Assembly (NCBI GenBank): GCA_030592985.1 | Contig: JAUVIB010000139.1 | Coordinates: 1-7,711, forward strand | Direction of reading: 5' to 3' | Source of the DNA: Calditrichaceae bacterium | GTDB lineage: Bacteria; Calditrichota; Calditrichia; Calditrichales; Calditrichaceae | Length of the DNA: 7,711 nucleotides | Shown here: in pieces, positions 5,805-7,711 of the stretch | Layout of the letters: each line of letters opens with the position of its first letter | Numbering within the stretch: the first letter of the stretch is position 1 | Made by a program: the position numbers and the translations under genes | Notes under the pieces: generated by a model | Seen by the model: only the letters and a program-made list of their open reading frames with translations | The model's database searches: none | Told to the model about the DNA's origin: nothing

Positions 5805-5973
5805 TTCAAACCTACTGGCGGGGCGGGGCGTGATTGATGGCATGATATGATACTCACATAAAATCATATAGAGTTAATTTTTTATTAAAATGATGGATTT
5901 GTTGTGCATATAAAAGAATAAAAAATTCTGTCATTTAGGAGCTTAGTCAATGGATTATTTGACTATACTTGTA

Positions 5974-6891
5974 TTACTTCAAAAACTCCAGCCCCATAAT
6001 CGAAATATCGTCTTCATAATTATCACTGCCACAGTATTTTTTTAGATTTATCAGCAGAGCGTCAATGTTTTCGCACATTCGCTTTTTACTGTTGGCGCGT
6101 ACATGGTCGAGCATACGCGTTCGGCTAAAGGGTTTACCCATTTCATTTTCCGCATCGGTGATACCATCCGAATACAGGAACAAAAGATCGCCAGGTTCAT
6201 ACTGAATATTGCCGACGACGTCTTTACGCGGGAAGCGCCAGCCGATGGGCAGTCCGCCTTCCTGAAAAATATCGGTATCTCCGTTTTTTCTAATAACGAC
6301 CGGCGGATTATGCCCGGCCCGGCAAAAACGGATCGTATGTTCGTGAAGGTTGACAATCATGTAAATCATGGTAAAATAGACGCCGAACTGCTCATAATAC
6401 TGATCTTCATCCAATGACAAAATAACCTCATCCGGTTCACAGATTCGATAATAGGGTGGTTCATCGGTAGGAACCTTGAGTACGCTGCGCCGCGAAGCCA
6501 CTGTGGTTAATAAATGCGACAAGCTTATGCTGAACAACGCTGCGGCCACACCATGACCGGAAATATCGATATGGTACAATCCCACATGGCGCTCATCGAG
6601 GCGGAAAATATTATAAATATCACCGGAAACATATTGTGAAGGCAGAAAACGGGCATAAAATCGAATTTCCGGCACCCCTGCCAGTCCTTTGGGTAACAGG
6701 CTCATCTGCGCTTCGCGAGCGGCGGCTAGATTCTTTTCCATCCTTTCAAGTGCAGTTTGCAGGCGCATGGTTTGCAGTTCATACATCTGTTGCCGGCTTT
6801 TGATTTTATCTAACAGGTATGTTAGATTATGCTGTCTAAGCTGGTCGATGTCTTTTTTATCCAGCCCAAGGCTTTTATAATCATTGGACAT
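5974..6891 (-). CDS. SpoIIE/RsbU-type PP2C serine phosphatase
   Basis: This 305-residue, probably cytoplasmic protein is a PP2C-family phosphatase of the SpoIIE/RsbU branch. Such enzymes remove phosphate from anti-sigma-factor antagonists (STAS proteins) in partner-switching control. Residues 1-60 are charged and helical, likely a coiled coil, leading into the family linker AREAQMSLLP (58-67). The catalytic motifs are present in order: YVSGDIY (D91), IDISGHGVAAAL (D109, GHG 112-114), YFTMIYMIVN, RAGHNPP (191-197), GLPIGW, LLFLYSDGITDAEN (D242) and DDISI (D294, D295). All expected metal-binding aspartates are seen. There is no receiver, PAS, HAMP or membrane segment, so the input signal must come through the N-terminal helix or a partner. 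A TGA directly upstream (6900-6898) makes this ATG the first possible start; no clear Shine-Dalgarno site precedes it. No kinase or STAS gene lies nearby. The gene is divergent from the dehydrogenase at 6986. Confidence 0.92.
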   Translation of the reverse strand: MSNDYKSLGLDKKDIDQLRQHNLTYLLDKIKSRQQMYELQTMRLQTALERMEKNLAAAREAQMSLLPKGLAGVPEIRFYARFLPSQYVSGDIYNIFRLDERHVGLYHIDISGHGVAAALFSISLSHLLTTVASRRSVLKVPTDEPPYYRICEPDEVILSLDEDQYYEQFGVYFTMIYMIVNLHEHTIRFCRAGHNPPVVIRKNGDTDIFQEGGLPIGWRFPRKDVVGNIQYEPGDLLFLYSDGITDAENEMGKPFSRTRMLDHVRANSKKRMCENIDALLINLKKYCGSDNYEDDISIMGLEFLK

Positions 6892-6920
6892 GGCGGCTCA
6901 GGAAATATGTAATTTTACGT

Positions 6921-6950
6921 TTGGCATTTAATGATTATCGTACAGATAAC
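6921..6950 (+). promoter_or_regulatory. Candidate promoter for the dehydrogenase gene
   Basis: TTGGCA (6921-6926) and GATAAC (6945-6950) are 18 bases apart and match the sigma70 -35 and -10 consensus at five and four of six positions. Transcription would begin near 6957, giving a leader of about 30 bases that includes the ribosome-binding site. An exact TAnnTTTG (TACGTTTG, 6916-6923) overlaps and is an alternative if the organism uses Bacteroidota-type promoters, but no TTTG lies at the matching upstream position. Confidence 0.33.
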
Positions 6951-6985
6951 AATAATCTTTACAGGCATTTAGGAGTGGAGGAATC

Positions 6986-7711
6986 ATGAAGGCTGTTCGG
7001 ATCCATGAACACGGTGGGGTGGATGTACTGCGGATTGATGAAATTGATAAGCCATCTATCAGTCCGGATGAGATACTGATTCAGGTAAAAACTGCAGCTC
7101 TTAATCATCTTGATCTGTGGGTGCGAAGCGGGATCCCCGGTGTAACATTTCCGCTGACTATGGGTAGTGACGCGGCAGGCATTGTGGTTGACGCGAACGG
7201 CAGCGCCGAATTTAAAACGGGTGATGAGGTGGTCATTGCGCCAATGCGTTTCTGTGGTGAATGCCCGGCCTGTAAAAATAGTATGGATAATTTATGTCGT
7301 GATTTTCGCATTCCCGGTGAAAATTATCAGGGCGTCATGGCGGAATTCCTCACCGTACCCGAAAAATATGTGCTGCCGAAACCGGCACAGCTCACCTGGG
7401 AAGAAACAGCCGCTTTTCCTTTGGCTTCGATTACCGCTTATCACATGCTTAAAAATAAAGTTGATATACAGGCCGGACAGTGGACGCTAATTTACGGCGC
7501 CTCATCGGGCGTGGGTAGCGCTGCCATCCAAATAGCCAAATCTATGGGTGCAATGGTAATTACCACAGTGAGTTCGGAAGAAAAATCGAAACTGGCTATG
7601 CAAATAGGCGCAGATCATGTCATAAATTATAAGAAGCAGTCCATAGCCAAGACTGTACATGAAATTACGGCCGGGCAGGGCGTCGATGTGGTTTTTGAGC
7701 ACACCGGGCAA
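6986..7711 (+). CDS. Medium-chain dehydrogenase/reductase, zinc-type quinone oxidoreductase-like (3' end cut by window edge)
   Basis: The first 242 codons of an NAD(P)-dependent medium-chain oxidoreductase are present; complete relatives have about 340 residues. AGGAGTGGAGG just upstream of the ATG is a strong ribosome-binding site. The N-terminal GroES-like catalytic domain contains NHLDLW (40-45) and GSDAAG (60-65). The Cys quartet C90-C93-C96-C104 has the CX2CX2CX7C spacing of the structural zinc lobe in alcohol dehydrogenases. The catalytic zinc ligands appear lost: Asn40, Ser61 and Leu146 take the usual Cys/His/Cys positions. The Rossmann fold begins at LIYGASSGVGSAAIQIAKSMGA (first part 168-181), and GVDVVFEHTG (232-241) closes the visible part. 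This matches the NADPH:quinone reductase-like subgroup that keeps structural zinc only. The substrate is unknown. It is divergent from the phosphatase gene with 94 bp between the start codons. Confidence 0.9.
   Translation, partial: MKAVRIHEHGGVDVLRIDEIDKPSISPDEILIQVKTAALNHLDLWVRSGIPGVTFPLTMGSDAAGIVVDANGSAEFKTGDEVVIAPMRFCGECPACKNSMDNLCRDFRIPGENYQGVMAEFLTVPEKYVLPKPAQLTWEETAAFPLASITAYHMLKNKVDIQAGQWTLIYGASSGVGSAAIQIAKSMGAMVITTVSSEEKSKLAMQIGADHVINYKKQSIAKTVHEITAGQGVDVVFEHTGQ

Larger units (their letters stand above)
5203..5973. other. 771-bp gene-free, repeat-rich intergenic region
   Basis: I find no convincing gene in this stretch. It lies between convergent genes, so promoters are not required. 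It contains, in order, an inverted repeat at 5236-5274, a second at 5322-5394, a GC-rich hairpin cluster at 5604-5691, and a hexamer array with a hairpin at 5757-5804. An AT-rich hairpin follows at 5845-5869 (ATATGAT/ATCATAT), then T residues. Near the end, TAGTCAA (5944-5950) pairs with TTGACTA (5959-5965), and AGAAT (5915-5919) pairs with ATTCT (5925-5929). Either might weakly terminate the minus-strand phosphatase transcript. Positions about 5400-5580 show no structure I recognise. Confidence 0.6.

Noticed and set aside
5203..5973. Insertion sequence or transposon
   Set aside because: No transposase, no terminal inverted repeats bounding the region and no target duplications could be found by eye.
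6051..6417. Frames on both strands overlapping the phosphatase gene
   Set aside because: The phosphatase frame carries every catalytic motif across this stretch; the others are chance openings.
7105..7711. Frames overlapping the dehydrogenase (7105-7311 minus, 7167-7490 plus, 7502-7711 minus)
   Set aside because: The dehydrogenase frame is continuous and family-consistent through the whole stretch.

Overview
The window reads as a piece of chromosome from an AT-rich Gram-negative bacterium of the Bacteroidota/Ignavibacteriota/Calditrichota group (FCB superphylum). The evidence is the TonB-dependent receptor with an N-terminal carboxypeptidase-regulatory-like domain, a DUF4249-type lipoprotein, short lipobox signal peptides and a possible TAnnTTTG promoter element. 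The exact phylum cannot be fixed from sequence alone. No rRNA, tRNA, CRISPR array or intact mobile element was seen.

Layout. Positions 1-276 (minus) hold the first 92 codons of an outer-membrane receptor-like protein, cut by the window edge. A 497-bp spacer (277-773) separates it from a divergent, complete TonB-dependent receptor (774-3074, plus). A 375-bp spacer with nested inverted repeats and tiny hairpins follows. Next come a DUF4249-like lipoprotein (3450-4274) and, 31 bp later, a lipoprotein with a metallo-beta-lactamase fold of the NAPE-PLD/UlaG-like type (4306-5202). Positions 5203-5973 (771 bp) contain no convincing gene but are packed with inverted repeats, GC-rich hairpins and a hexamer array. 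A SpoIIE/RsbU-type PP2C phosphatase lies on the minus strand (5974-6891). Divergent from it, a medium-chain dehydrogenase/reductase starts at 6986 and runs off the right edge.

Working model. The receptor and the DUF4249 lipoprotein probably form a two-part outer-membrane module, as such pairs commonly do in Bacteroidota. The lipid-anchored metallo-hydrolase next door could act on a lipid, lactone or phosphodiester substrate linked to that module; this is inference from neighbourhood. The phosphatase and the dehydrogenase look like a separate divergent pair, and nothing ties them to the receptor locus.

The most unusual part of the window is the non-coding DNA, especially the interrupted inverted repeat at 3167-3278 and the hairpin cluster at 5604-5804. 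The protein-coding genes belong to known families. I see no clear evidence of a wholly new system.
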